From: Niebla homalea
Taxonomy: Eukaryota > Ascomycota > Lecanoromycetes > Lecanorales > Ramalinaceae
Direction: 5' to 3'
DNA length: 64,000 bases
Assembly: GCA_019925105.1 (NCBI GenBank)
Contig: JAHGAU010000001.1
Span: 1,674,001 to 1,738,000, forward strand
Shown here: piece after piece, positions 11,642 to 26,600 of the stretch
Numbering within the stretch: the first letter of the stretch is position 1
Layout: the number at the start of each line of letters is the position of its first letter
Position numbers and translations under genes: made by a program
The notes under the pieces: generated by a model
The model's input: the letters and a program-made list of their open reading frames with translations, nothing else
What the model was told of the DNA's origin: nothing
Databases searched by the model: none

Positions 11642-14600
11642 AACGGTCTTAAGAAGGCTTTTATTTATTTATATATATTAAGGAATTTAATCTAATTATA
11701 CGATTTAATTATAAATAACTTATTATACCTTTTCCTTAATTAATAATAGTAAAAACTATAAAAACATTATAAAGAAGTGACCTTTATTATTATTATATTA
11801 TATATATATAACGAGAATAATAGGCTATGGATTTATATATATTCATAGAATATTTCCGATTATTATTTACTTATTAAATAAATATTAAAATCGAGAAAAA
11901 TAAGGGTATTTAAATAACCCTTTTCCAGGCACCCTTATTCGGATATTCTTATTACCACCCTTAATCAATACGGAGACCCCGTTTATACGTATTGGTAAAA
12001 TATTATTAATATTTATTAATTAATTACCAGCCATTAAAAATTAAAAAGTAAAAAAAAACGATAGTTTTTTAAAAACGCCTTAATTATAAAAGGACAGTAA
12101 TATTTTTTATATTAATGACGGACCTAAACTTTAATCAGGAAATAATCGTATATATTACCGGATATTCTAAATTATCGTTAAGGAAATTACGATTTATATA
12201 TTAATATAAGTTATTTTCTTAAAATAAAAGAAATTAAAATAATTAAAAAAAAAAAATAGAAAAAAATCAGTTACCTTAAACGACGTAAAATTATTATCTA
12301 ATAATTAACGACCGTAATAATTAAAATATAAGACTTATTAAGTTAATATAAACGATTAAACCCGACTAAATTATAAGTTTTATTAAATTATCCTAAGTAA
12401 CCGAATTATAAGTTTTATAAAATAATTTTAAGTAATTAATTTATTTATTATAAGTAAGATTCCTTAATTTAATTTAAAATATCGTATATATTCCCTGGAG
12501 ACATAAAGTCAGTCTTAAAAACCATTTTATATCGGGTAAACGATCTTTTAAGACCTATAAATAATACCGGGTATTTCGATATTAATAAATATATAAAACT
12601 TTTTAATAATTATCGGAATAATTAAACTAAACCGTATATTTTAATAATAAAAATAATAAAAATAAGATTCCTTAATAAGGCTTAAATAATTATATATACT
12701 TCTTAAAAAGATATTTCTTATTAAAACGTAAATTACTAAGTTAAAAGCCATTTAGGCGGTAACCGGGTTTTAAATTATTTATGGAAATTTAAACCGGTCT
12801 TTGGAATTCCTAGGAAATAACCGTAAATTATATAATACGCTGGCCGGACATAATAAGTCCTTTATTTTAAGTTATAAATTAAGTAACTGGGAATTAAAAA
12901 ATTAAAAAATAAACTAAGAGAATAAATAATAAGAAGAAGTAAATAATAAAACCGATCAAGGGAACTAATAAAAAGGAATAGAAATAGATATATTTATAAT
13001 AATAATTATACCGTATATATATTAGAAATATTAATAATAATATATAGCGGTTAATAATATAAGACTTATTTAATCTAATGGTACCCTCCCCGAGGCTTTT
13101 TTATATAGAAGGCAGAAAAGATTAAAATAGATAATTAAAACCTATTCTAATTTAAAAGGGAAATATAAACTTATAATAAGTTATTATTCGTATATACTTA
13201 TATAATAACTTAAGAGACCAGAAGGACCCCTATTAACGTTATATAATTATATATTAACTTAACTTTTTCCTTAAAAAAAAAAAGAAAAAATAAAATATAA
13301 TTGCTTAGAATAACCGTAAATCCCTTTTTTAAAATATCCTTATTAATATTAATAATATACCAATAATAATATATTTTATTTCATATATATCTTAATACCC
13401 TTAAAATAGGAAAAATAAAGTTAAATATTATTATATAAATTAAGGAATTAATTACGGTATTATTACCCTTTTTATTATTATTTTATTTCCTTTATTAAAA
13501 AAAGTATATATCCCTTTACTTTAAATTAAATAAAAAACAGAAAAGATTAGGATAAATTCATATAAGTTACGGGGCCATCCCGTATTCATTAATAATTATA
13601 GATATTATTAAAAATTATTTAATAATAAATTTTATTAACCTTTCTTTAAGAAGTAATAAAATATTATTAAGAATCTTTTAATCCTTTAAATTTAAAAAGG
13701 AATTAATTAATATATATAAAGTAAAAAAGATACTTAAATAGTTCTAGATATCCTCCTTAATAATAATAGTAAAGTTAGATATAAAAAAAGACTCCGTAAT
13801 ACTATTAATAATCTTAATTTTTATCTTAAAATTATCGGAAACTTTATAATAAAGAATTATAATATAATTTAAGATTAAAATATTATTCTATAAATTAAAA
13901 GAATTAAATGAATAAGAAAATAAATTAAATAATATATAAAAATAAATTTATAACGTATAAAAAAAGATCGGGAAAGATATTTCCCTTAATTAATAAATAA
14001 ACGTAATAAATATAAAACTTAAAAAAAACATAATATATTAAGTAAAATAACCAGAAATTAAAGTTTTACTTATAAATAAAGCAATAAATAACGTTATAAA
14101 GGAAAATATAAAGAACTTTTAAAAATTATTAAGTTAAGAATTCTTAAAATTAAATTTTAATAACCTTATAAAGTAAACGGTAAATAATATTAAAATATTA
14201 TTTTAAGGAATTAATTCTATTTTTAATTATTATAAATATATATTTTATATTATATATAACTTAAACGGAAAAAATATTAAACCCGGAAGGCCGGAAAATA
14301 TAATAAATAAAATAATTAAATATATACTAAAAGACGTACTTAATCGTTTTAAGAATAATTTAATAGATATAAAGCTTTATAAACGTTTAATAGAAAATAT
14401 ATATAAAGAACTTAATCTTTATAAAATATATTTTAAAGTAAAACGGATTATAAAAAAAAAAAGAAAAAAAGCGGGAACTTAAAAAAAAAAAAAGGATAAA
14501 AAAGCGAATCTTAAAGCTCGGATATTTATAAATTAATTAAATTATATAAATAAAAACCTTTAAGAAGCTACGTTAAAAGTAAATTTAATATATATTAATT

Positions 14601-17600
14601 ATAATAGAATTATATAAGTATTATAAGTAAAAAAAATACGATAAATTAAATACCCCCAGAATTATATAAATAAAAGGCTTTAGGACGTCTTAATAATATA
14701 AATAGCGTTAATATAATTACCGTAAGTAATATTATTTTAATAATTTAAATATTAGAATTGACCTTAAAATCTATTTTAATAGAATATTAATAATTAAGCG
14801 GAAAATATAAATTAAAGGCCGTAAAATTATTAATAGAATTTATATATTAATTAAGATATTAAAAAAAATAATTAATTTACTTTAAAACTATTTAATCCGG
14901 TTAAGTTCAGAAATCCTTATATTAATAGTTTTAAATTATTCAATATAAAATTATATTTTATTTATTATAAATATTATAATACATTTTTAATAAAAAAGTA
15001 TATAAATTATAAATAAGAATATAACGGAAATAACGTAAACTTTAATAAAGGGAAATATATATAAAAGAAGGATTAAGACCGTAGGAATGGCCGTTATAAT
15101 ATAGATTATTAACTACTATTATTATTTATAATCATACTACTTATTAATTAATTAAATGTATTAATAAGCGTAATAACCATCGCCTTAGCTATATAGGAAG
15201 AAAAAAAAAAAAATCCTTAATAAAATTAATAATAAAAGAGCTATTAATAACTTTAATTATAAAATTATTACCATAAAAAAGGATACCTTTTTAATAAAAA
15301 CGTTAATTATGAAGTAAATATAATGGTAAATATAGTTATAAAGTAATAATAAGTTAAAGATAACGATTTAAAAGAAGGAATTAAGTTCGTATAAATTAAA
15401 AAATAAATAAAAAGGAAATTAAAAGGAAAGGCAAAAATTAAAAAAAAAAAGAAAGAACTTTAATAAATTATCGGATTATTAAAAAAAATAAGCCTTAAAT
15501 ATTAAACGGATTTTATTAATTAATAATATTATACTTTTTATAATATATTTAATATAATTTTTATTATATTTTAAGAAAAAGATAAATTAACTTATAAAGA
15601 ACGTATTAAACTTTAATTATATACGTTATAAAAAGATTATAATTATTAAAGAAGTTCTTAAAAATAACGGAAAAAGGATATAAAAAACGATTTAAAATAA
15701 ATAACTTAAGATTAATAATATCGTAATTATAAATTTAAAATAAAACCTTAAAGTTATATTTAATAAGAATAAATAAATATATTCTATAAAAATAATAATT
15801 ATTTATTAACCGGAATAAATAAATAAATTACTTAATATAAAAATTAATTAAAAATCGGATATTATTATAATTAATTTAAATATAATAAAGGAATTACGGA
15901 TAAAAGAAAGGCCCTTAAAATTGCTCGGAGTTAATTACTTAAATATATTAATAATAAACGGGGATTATATATTATTTTATATATAAGTTATATTTAATAT
16001 TAAAGTTATAAGAATAACTAGATCGGTATAAATATTTATAATATTAAAAAATAACTTAAATTATAATATCTTACTGGGACTTTTATAATTAAAGTTAATT
16101 ATAATTAACTTTAAGATTTAAATAAAAATATTAAAAATTAAGGATATTATTTATAAAGAAAATATTTAATTATTTAAACCTTAAATATACTTATTAAGTA
16201 AAATATATTAAAAGCTAATATATAAAAAGTTATATTATAAAAACATAATAATATTAAAAAAAGAAATTAAGTTAAATTTATTTAAGTATAAAAATAATAA
16301 AAAAAACCTAAGAATTAAATTAAAAAATAAAGAAAATAATTAAAATTAATAAATTATAAAAAAAAAAAAAAAGTCCAAAAAGTAAAATCGGCTTTAAAAG
16401 TATATATTTTAATAATTAGTTAATAAAAGAAAAAGGGCATATTTATATATTCGGAAAGAAGAAAGAATATATAAAAGATAATTAAAGTAAATAAAGGAAG
16501 ATTAAGAATAAGTTAGAGTATTAAAACGGGGAAAAAGAAATAAGTTAAATAAGAAATAAATAGGAATAATTAACTAAAAGTTTAAAAGAATTAAAAGGGA
16601 CAGGATAAAAATAAGAGTACCTGGGAAATAAAAAAAAAACTTAAAAACGTTAAGGAAACAATACGGGAGTTAAAAAGGATATGGTAAATAGTTTAATTAA
16701 TAGTTTAAAATTAGAAATAAGCCTTATTTTATATTAATAATAATTTATTAAATAAAAACGGAAGATAATTAAATTTATAAACTTAATATTTAATAAAATA
16801 AATAAAAAAATAATATAATATTTAAAATTATTATTAATTACGTAAAATAATATTAAATAATATAAAGAATATATAATATATAAAGAAAAAACGATATTAA
16901 TTAAATTAATAATAATTATAATAATAAAGATAAACGATCGTATATATTAAGAAAGTAATAAAAAACTTAAAAAAATCAATAATAAAAAAAAAGAAAACTA
17001 TATATTAAAATAATATAAAGAAGAAAATAAAATAAATAAAAAATAAAAATTATAAAAATTATTTATTTATTATAGAAAGTATAATTTTAAGAATTAAATA
17101 ACCCAATAACTTAATAACTTATTAAGGATTATTAAAGTATAAATACGATACTTATTAAGTTTATTTAAAATATATATATAAAATAACGGATAAGTTAACT
17201 TTAAAATTATAAAATAAAAAAGTAAATATTAAAATAAAGTTATTATAAGTTATATTCTTAACGGATAAAAAAATAATAAGAAAAAAAGATTAATACTTTA
17301 AAGTCGTATAAAGAATTATAAATATAAGTAAAAAAAAAAAAAAAAAAAAAAACATTATATTAAAGGATATTATTTTAAATAATTAAATATAACTTAAAAT
17401 ACTTTAAGTACTATAAATATATAAAGATATAAACGTAAAAGAATTATATAAGATCCTTATAACGGACTTACTTTTATATAAAGTAATATTAAGATTAAAG
17501 ATTAAACCATATAAAGTTACCGTTAAAAAACTATTAAATAATAAAGAATAATAGCTTAAAACGATTATATAATAAGGAATTAAATTAAGTATATATAAGA
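11642..17600 (+). pseudogene. Element F, region upstream of pol (gag expected), unrecognisable
   Basis: About 6 kb between the 5' LTR and the first pol remnants. It aligns with the three R segments in reverse complement, which fixes it as genuine element sequence. Position implies leader and gag, but no domain survives. A pure A run of about 20 bases lies near 17,330-17,351. A 78-codon open frame on the minus strand at 17404-17640 is I/Y/F/L-rich chance coding in AT-rich DNA. Confidence 0.5.
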
Positions 17601-17649
17601 AATATATATAAGTAAATAAACGAATAAATATATAAAACATACTCTTTAT

Positions 17650-20600
17650 ATTCGTAAAAAAAAAGGTAAAGTTAAACTATAATTTATATTTAATTATTAC
17701 TTTATATACAAAATATTACCCGTATTTTATATAAAATTAATAAAAAGAATATATAATTTACTAAGAATTTTATTATATAAGACTTTCTTTTAAGCGGATA
17801 TAAAATATAAATATTAAATAATTAAAGTATATTTTAATAATTAATATTATTTTATTTTTAATATATTAAATATTAAATAACTATAGCTTATAAAGATACT
17901 TTAAAGAATACATATATCCTTATTTATCTTTATTAAACTTATAAATATTATATTAAGAATTATCCCTAAATTAAATTCGGAGTTATCCTTCCTTATTCTT
18001 AAAAAGGAATATAACCTTATTAATTTAGTTTTTTATTTTAATAATATCTTTAAAATATATAGGATATAGGAAGAATAATTTACCTTTTTAAGAAATTATT
18101 TTTTTCCGTGAATTTTATAATTAAAATTAAAGCTATTATTTAATAAGTTAAAAATTAATATAATAAAAATTAAAATACTAAGGAAAAACCATAAGGTAAA
18201 AGGACGTATACGAATTAAACTTAAAAAATGCGAAAAGATATTTAACTGGCCTATATTACAGAATATAAGAAACGTTAAAGGATTCTTAAGTATCGTTAAT
18301 ATAATAAGGAAATAAATTAAAAACTTTATAAAGATAACTTATTTACTTACCTACTTAATTAATAATATAAAATAAAGATAAGAAGAGTTAAAGGATATAT
18401 CGTTTTAACTTATATAAAATATAATAATAAGGGTTAAAACTTTATTTAAATAAGACTTTAAAATACCGGTTTATATATATATTAATATTTTAAAATACGG
18501 AGTTAAATATTATATTATTTAAGTCTAAGACGGTTATACTATTCTACTTATTTATAACTTATATATAATAAATAAAGTAAAACGTAATTATGATATTTAT
18601 AAGTAAAAATTAATGGTTATTATTACGTTTAAGGAAAAGTTCTTTTATATATTAAATATAAGAAAAATTTTAATTATATATATAAATTATAAGTTATTTA
18701 TAAGGTTTATAAATATAGACTATTATAAGGATATCTTTATAAAATAAATAAATAAATTAAAAAAACTATATATTAAAATTAAATATATTAAAGGAAAGAT
18801 TAATAAAACGGTAAATAATTTATTAAGGATATTATTTAATAACCTAGATTATATACCCAATAAAATAATAAAGAAAATAGCCTTTAAGGTATAAAAGAAT
18901 AAGAATAATACAATATAATTTTAAAAAAATAATAAAAAAGGATATTACGCTATATTAAAAAATCTTTCTGAAAAAATAAGGAAAAATAGAATTAACGCCT
19001 ATAATAATATATAAATTATAATATAATAGTTAAAGGGTTAATTAACTTAAAATATAAAAAGAAAGTCGACGGAGAAAAATATAAATAAAAGGAAAAAAAT
19101 AAATATAAAAGAATTATAATTATAAAAGATAATCGATAATAAGTTAATACGGATATATAATATAAAATTAAATAATAATTACGAGATAGAATATTTATAA
19201 ATTAATTATAAACTTATAAAGTTATTAAAATTTAAAGAATTATTTTATTATAAAGATAATAATTAATATATTAATATTATTAAATATCTTAAAATAAAAA
19301 TAAAACCAGAAAAGAAGGATATAATTTAATAAATTAAATTTAATAAATAGCTTATAAATTATAAGTTTAATTCGATTATTAATAAGTTACTTTATTAATA
19401 TAAAAAGCGTTAAACGATATATTTAATAAAGGAAAAAATAATATAAATACTTAAAAAAATTTATAATAACGCGGGATATTTCTTATTAAAAATTATATTA
19501 AAGAAATTATAATATCGCTATTAATAACCGGATATAATAAAAGATATTATAAAATACGTATAAGGATACTTAACTTATATAAAGTAGGTATACGGAAGCT
19601 ATATAGTTCCATTAAGTTTAATTAAGGTAAAGGCCTTTTTCAATTTATTTAAAGCGGACTTTATTGGCCCTTTTAAATAAATATAAGGGGGTTTTCAGTA
19701 TATCTTTAATATAATAAATTATTTCTTACGATTTATATAATTATTCTATATTATATTAATTAGAATAAAGGACGTAATCGCTATATTAAAAGAGTATATA
19801 AATTATTACTTAAAACCCGTTACGATATATATAAATATTAAAAAGGTATTTATAAATAAAAAAATAAGAAGCTTCCTCCGATCATATAATATCCAGTTTA
19901 TCCTTATATTAAATATAACGTATAAAATAATAAGCATAATAAAGTTTAATAATCAGATTTAATAAAACGTAATAAAGAAAACGTAAACTTAATAAAAATA
20001 TAATTAAATATAAATAGGAAGATTAATAATATTAAATATTAATTTAAAATATATTAAATATTTAAGGTATATTTTTATTAATATCCTTTTTAAGGTTAAA
20101 CCGGATATAATATATAAATATAATATAATTAAATTAAGAGTTAAAATATATATTATAGAAAAAATAATACCGTTTTCGGAAAAAGCAATATATAAAGTTA
20201 TTTAAGAATTTATAATAGACCGGGTAAATATTAAAAAGGAGTTATAAGAGAAATCAGACGTAATAAAAAACCGATAAAAGAAATATTATAATAAAGGAGT
20301 ATAAGGTTAAAACCCGTTAAGGGAAGGACAGTTAATTATATAACGGAATTTTACCTTTAATCTTAAGAAATTTAAGCCTTATTAAATCGGATTATTTATT
20401 ATTAAGGGCTTTATAAGAAAGTATAAAGCTTTATATATATTAAAAAAGATAAATAAAATTCTTATATTTAACTTATTTTATAGGGATTATCTTAAAGTAT
20501 TTATATTATATATTAAGTATTTTAAACCCTTTAATAAGTTAAAGTTAAAAATAATAAAAAGAATTAAAATCCGGCGGGTATAAATAGAGAACGTTTTAGT

Positions 20601-20700
20601 CCTTTAGAAACCGCTATAATTATAAATAATATAATTTAAAAGGAGGAAATATATATAAATAATATAACGCCGTTTTTTTTATATTTTTATTTTATTTATT
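17650..20700 (+). pseudogene. Element F pol relic: RT/RNase H and integrase
   Basis: Near 18,205-18,330 the translation gives RIKLKKCEKIFNWPILQN, then GFLSIVN and IKNFIKIT. This is the stretch joining the RT connection to RNase H in Gypsy pol. Near 19,655-19,960 it gives DFIGPF, then GFQYIFNIINYF, DVIAILKEYINYYLKPV and FINKKIRSFLRSYNIQF. That is the integrase core with its first Asp kept and the second region degraded (DNG to NIK). Numerous TAA and TAG stops. It once encoded reverse transcription and integration. Confidence 0.75.
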
Positions 20701-23700
20701 CTTATATTTCGGTATATTAAAGATCCCAAGAAAATACGGATTTAAAAATTAAAAAAAAGGAAGGGAAGAAAAGGAATAAATAATTATTCTAATAAATATA
20801 ATTAAAAACGAAAAATTAAAAAAGAAAAGAAGCAGAAATATAATAAAAATTTAAAGAAAATAAATATAAATAAAGGGATATTAAATCTTTAACCTTTTAT
20901 TTATAGTCTTTTATTTATTATATTACAAGCTATAAAATAATGAAATTATAAAAAATTATAATTATTTATAATTAAAAATATTTCCTTAAAAAGAAAAAGA
21001 AAGTATATTAAAAGTAATATATAAATAGAAGTATAATTAAGTATTAAGGTTATATATTGAAAAATTTATTTAAAAGGATATTTTTTTTACGGATTATAGG
21101 TTTAAATATTAAACTTATTATGGATATTACGTTAAGAATACGGGTAAAGTATATTATTAATATATATAAAAAATTTATTCTAAATAACGGGTAATTAAGG
21201 CTTTAACCGCGCCTTAAAAATAAGTAATTAAACCCAATATTATCCTTTATTACGGTAGTTATAGGGCATAAGACCGTATTAATTATCTTATCTTAAAAGC
21301 GGAGGAAAAAACGGAGCGGGAAAACCGGTATATATATAAAAATATAACCTAGGATGAAAACAACCCGTTATTAAGGAGGTAACTTAACGGGTAAGCCCGG
21401 TAACGCGACCAAAAGAACCGGTAAAATAACCCGAAAATTAATTAAAACTTTAATCCGTAAATGGCTATATATATATTTTTCCGGTAAAATATATATTAAA
21501 ATTAAGACCATAATAATATACTTAATAACTTCGGTCCGGAGTTAAAATTAAGTAATATAAATTAAGCGCAATAAGATTAAGAATAGTCCGGAATATAAGA
21601 TCTATTAACGTTGGCGATATAAAGTTAAAAAGGAACGTAGATTTCTTTTTAAAATATAACCGTATTACTTACGGAAGTAACTCTGGCCGAGAACGATTAA
21701 AGAATTATATTTAAATTAAAAACTTTAAAGGCTATTATATATATAAGGACGAGGTAAAAGGAGGAACTTATTAAGGAAAAGATACTTATAGAGATATAAA
21801 TAAGGGCTGCCGCGTACGTATAATATAAGTAACGGACCCAAAAAAAGGGGAAGTTGGTGAAAAAGCCCGGGTAAGCTTATTATTTAAATGGAGAATTAAT
21901 TAATAATTACTTTATATATAAAAGGGAGAAATAACTTATTAAAATTAAGGCCGATAAAACTTAAATTAAAGATATCCTTAATTAAGTTTAAGTTAAGTAA
22001 GCGGTATTACTTTTTCTTAAATAATTATTTACGAAACTTAATTAAAGAATTAATCCTTAAAAAGGATAAATTATATTTTATATAAACTTTATTATATTAA
22101 ATAAGCTTATATAATTAAGATGGTCCTATAATTCCGGCGGGGCCGGATTAATATATTAATAAAAAGATTACTTAAATTAAAGGAATTACCCGAGTTAATA
22201 AGTAAAAAGTAAATAATATAAATAACTAAATTAATTAAGCGGATAAAGACGGTAAATAATAATTAAGCGGGGATTATTAAGGTAAATAAATAGCGGAGTT
22301 AAATAATTAAGATTTAAGAATAAGTTATAATAATAATAAATAAATATTAAAAGCAGAAAATATAATAAAAGATACTTATTAAAGCTATAATTATTAAGTT
22401 AATTATAAATTATAATTAATTATAGAATACGTATAATTTCTTATATTAAACTTATAATTAATATTAAAATTAAATGGTATATAATGTATTAAAGAAAAAA
22501 CGTTTATTTAAACTATATCTTAATATTAAAAATCTGTAAAAAAAAATTAATAATAATTAATTAAAAAGCGAATTAATTCATATATATTTAAATAGAAATT
22601 ATAATTGCCTAGCCGGTATTTAAAGATATAATTTAAATAAACGTTATTCAATAAACCTTTAATACGATAATAATTAATAAAAATAAATCGATAACCGTTA
22701 TTAATTTATTAATACCGGGTATACGCCTAAATACCTTTACGTATATAAAAAACGTAAACCTAAATATACACCGTAAGAAGCTCTTAAAAATAGGAAAATT
22801 GAAATAGGCTAAGGTTAAAAAGGACCAATAAATATAATTCTAAATAAACTATTCAATTAATATTTAAACGAACCTTAATAACGGTAGGGATATATTTATT
22901 TAACTTAATAAGGTTAATAATTAAGGTACGTTTTTCAGGGTATAAGGATATAATAAAGGTAATTTTAATTAATATAATTTAAATTAAAAAATCCGAAAAA
23001 ACTATAAAGAAGTTAATATAAATATAAAGTAAATAACCGATATTAAGGTTATAAATTCATATATATTCTTAGAAGGATAATCAGTAATTAAGTATATAAT
23101 TAAGTTAGATTCAGGATAAGTTAATTAAAGTATAAAAGGAATTAAAGATTAAAAAAGTTAAAAAAATAAAAGAATTTAAAAAAAAAAATAAAAAGAAAAA
23201 AAAAAAAATAAATAAACAAAAAGGATAAAATAAACAGCTACGCGGTACAATTATTAAATAAATAAATAATTAAACGTTACCTTTAACGTTTTATTCATTA
23301 ACGGAATTAACTGGGACGGAACTTAATAAAGATAATAAGTAATATTATTACATTTAAAAGGAACCCTTTTTAATATGTTTTTTAAAAATACTTATATCGG
23401 GACGATTATACGTAAGTTATTAAGAGAATATAAAAATACATTTTATTTATAAATAAATACGGCCTTAAGGGTATTTAATATATTAATTAATTAAGGGAAA
23501 AGTATATAAGTAAATAAAAATAAATATTAAGGGTTATAATAAGAAATATACCTTTAATAAATATTATTAAGTATAATAATAAACATTAAAGGAATTTATA
23601 TAAAGGTTAAAGAGCTATTTAAAGATTAATATATAATTTTTTTTTTCTTTCCTTTATCCTTTTAAGAAATAATATATAAGTAATAATAATTATAATAAAT

Positions 23701-24531
23701 TATTACCCCCTAATTACTTTCTTAATACCAATATAATAAATTAATAAAGAAATAGTACCAATAAATAAATATAAATTAAATAGTTATATATAATATTATT
23801 TTAAATATATTAATAAAAAAAAGATATTAAGATTTATAAAAAAATTTAAATAAAACTTATTTAAATAATTAAGCCTTCTTAAGACGTACTTAAAGTTATA
23901 TAATAAATATATTTAAGATATACTTAATAATAACGGGACCAAAAAAGATATTAGAAGTATATAAATAAAGAAATAAAATAAAAAGTAATTAATTATAAGG
24001 TTTTATCTTTATAAAGGGCGGTATTTATAATCTTTTAACGAGCGAAGTAAAGCATATTATACTTTTATATAGATTAAGCGTATTATACTTAAGGAAAATA
24101 TAAATATAAATAATTTAAGCCTTAAAATAAATAAACGTAAAGTACCAAGGTTATTATTATTAATAAGTTAAAATAATAAAATTAAAGGGTTACCCTTAAG
24201 AAAATTAAGTCTTAATATATTTATTTATTATTATTAAGTAAAATCCAAGAATAAGGTTATAAAAAAGGTAAATAAATATATATATAAATAGCGTTAAAGG
24301 ATAAAAAGCATTTATTAATAATATATAATATTAAAAAAATAAATTTATTATAAAAGGAGTAAAGATAAGTTAATATTATATTAATATCTCTTTAATTTTT
24401 ATATTTATGATAATTTAAATTATTAAAAGGATATTATAAAAAATATATATATAATTAAAATATATATAAATAAGTATAATATAATCTAAAGTATAATAAT
24501 ATTAAAAGTAATATTTTATTATAAAAAGAAT
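20701..24531 (+). other. Element F, 3.8-kb region between integrase and 3' LTR, no recognised gene
   Basis: No known domain recognised in any frame I read. The part at about 21,240-21,900 keeps more G and C than its surroundings, and one plus-strand reading is rich in K, R, Q, N and E, so it may be the relic of a charged third protein. It could instead be an older nested insertion or a long 3' untranslated region. No LTR pair or TSD was found inside it. Confidence 0.35.
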
Positions 24532-24781
24532 TAAAAAGAAAAAGAATATAAAAGATATTAAACTTATAGATAAATATATAAAGGAATAGAAATATTAAAA
24601 GGGTTAATTAAGGGTAAAATCGATTTATATATATTTTTAAAAAAAAAAGGATAACGGATTATAATAATAAGCAACTTATACCTTACTAACTTATATAGGG
24701 GCTACGGCTTATCTTCAATTGCACTCTATTGTTACCTGCTATTTCATTACTTTTGCTCTTTCCTTCCTTCCCATCTTTTCT
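24532..24781 (+). repeat. 3' LTR of element F (250 bp)
   Basis: Exactly the same length as the 5' LTR. Here the inner first 80 bp are RIP-mutated (TGGAAAGG has become TAAAAAGA) and the outer 110 bp are almost unmutated, the mirror image of the 5' LTR. Target duplication GTACC follows at 24782-24786. Confidence 0.85.
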
Positions 24782-24786
24782 GTACC

Positions 24787-26600
24787 TTTATACGTATAAA
24801 CTATTTAAAATTAAAATAGGCTTATAAAGTCTATCTTTAATAAGCGAAAACTTATAGGGCTTAATTCACGCTATATAAATATAAATTTATTTATATAATT
24901 AAAAGCCCAAGGCTATACGATATAATAATTATAATAAATCTTAAGTAAAGTTACGGTAAAGCCGGATATTAATATTAAAGTTTTTAGCCTTTAAGTAAAT
25001 AAGAAGCTTAATTAAAAGGATTATATAAAAAAAATTTAAAAGAAAATAACTTTATAGGAAAAAGGCCTTCTTTATCTCGCTGTATCAATATAAAAAGTTA
25101 CGTTATAAAAGGCCCGGACTATTTATTAAGCTATAATAAAGTTAGTTATAATATATATTATAATCATTTAATATATATTTAAAAATATTCCGGGATATAA
25201 AAAAGAGCTTATTTAAATATTATAGAAAGTCCAGAATCGGTATTTAAGAGTAATTAATAATACCTATAAAGTAACTTTTATCCCGGTATTAAAGTTTAAA
25301 GTCTTTATACCGTTAATTAAAATCTTATTAAATTAAATAATTACTTAAATAAAGCTAAAAAGATATATATATTTAATTATAATAATAAGAAATAAGTAAA
25401 TCCGCCAGAATCTTAATAAGCTTAAAGTTAAAAAAAATAGATTAAAGATATTTATTTTTCTTTTTATTAAAATAAAATAAGAATAAACGGAAAAGGAAAT
25501 TAATTTTACCGGTATTCCGGAGGTTAACCCAAGCGGATATAAATTCCCGTTAAATATAAAAGAAACTGAAATTAAAAGGATTTAAAGAGTAAAGGCTATA
25601 GCGATTATTTTATAGGTTATAATAAAGTAGATTAAGCGTTAACGGAAATATAAAGACTTTATATTTTAAGGTTATCGTTATTTAGTTCTTAACGATATAA
25701 AGATTATTAATAAGTATTTCCGCCGTTATAATATTATAAAGAAAGGTAATACTATATTAATAATTTAACTCCGGACGGGTAAAAACGGTTTAACTTACTT
25801 CCTATTTATTATATATATTAAGGGTCGGATAAACGTCGGATATAAATATAAATAAAAAAAGTAAAACGCCGTATATATCCTTATTTTTTATCCTTTATTT
25901 ATAAAGGTTAAATTAAAATTTATTATAAAAATTAATACTTATAATTACCGTTAAATATTATTTACGAAGTAAAATATCCGGGTAACTATTAAGTTTATAA
26001 TATTTATTGGATTATTATTATAATTTAATTTTATTATAAAGATAAATAAGGTTATTAAAGACCTTACGGAGAAAGCTTATTATTGGCTAAGGAAGAAAAA
26101 GAGGAGCGGAAACCGGTTACGTTAATTATATAAATTAAAAAGTATCTTCTATAGCCGTAAAAATATAATAATAAACGCTTATTAAAAGTTTTTAAAAGAA
26201 TTAACGGCGATAATAATATAAAAGGAATATATATTAAGTATATAAGTATTAATAAAAATATTTAAAAATATTATATAAAATTAAAATAATATAAATATAT
26301 AAAGGAACGGAAAAATAATGAACTTAAGGATAGCCCTTATAAGGATATAATTGTAATATTACGGATTTTCTTAAAGGAGTTAAAATATAAAAAGTATATA
26401 AATAAATTGCTACTTTTTAAATAGCCGTTAATATCCTTTACTTTAAGGGATAAAGGGTAAAGGCCTGGTAAATACCGGTTTTTATTTTAACGTTATAAGT
26501 ATTAAGTTTTTACGGTTATTAATAAGGTTAAAAGGCCGCGTATTAAGGAACGCCGGAATTAGCTTAGCTAGACCCGTAATATAAATCAATCAATCAATCA
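24787..26600 (+). mobile_element. LINE-A, 3' part with ATCA-repeat tail
   Basis: The LINE frame resumes directly after the second GTACC with the RT C-terminal region (KAYKVYL-like and YKYKFIYI remnants near 24,810-24,900). It matches LINE-B and LINE-C in reverse complement. Further domains expected here (RNase H, C-terminal zinc finger) are not recognisable. The tail at 26584-26600 is a short run of ATCA units instead of poly(A), shared with the other two copies, and is followed by the right target duplication (26600-26611). Confidence 0.8.

Larger units (their letters stand above)
11392..24781 (+). mobile_element. Element F: complete 13.4-kb Ty3/Gypsy-type LTR retrotransposon
   Basis: Bounded by two 250-bp LTRs (11392-11641 and 24532-24781) and by the 5-bp target duplication GTACC (11387-11391 and 24782-24786). 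Removing it joins LINE-A into a copy of the right length and frame. Pol remnants lie in the middle (RT/RNase H near 17.9-18.5 kb, integrase near 19.4-20.0 kb), in Gypsy order. About 3.8 kb between integrase and the 3' LTR has no recognised content, which makes the element unusually long. The interior is saturated with RIP stops. Confidence 0.85.

Noticed and set aside
17404..17640. 78-codon open frame on the minus strand
   Set aside because: Composition is almost only I, Y, L, F, N and S, as expected by chance in AT-rich DNA; it lies antisense within element F near its pol and has no counterpart domain.
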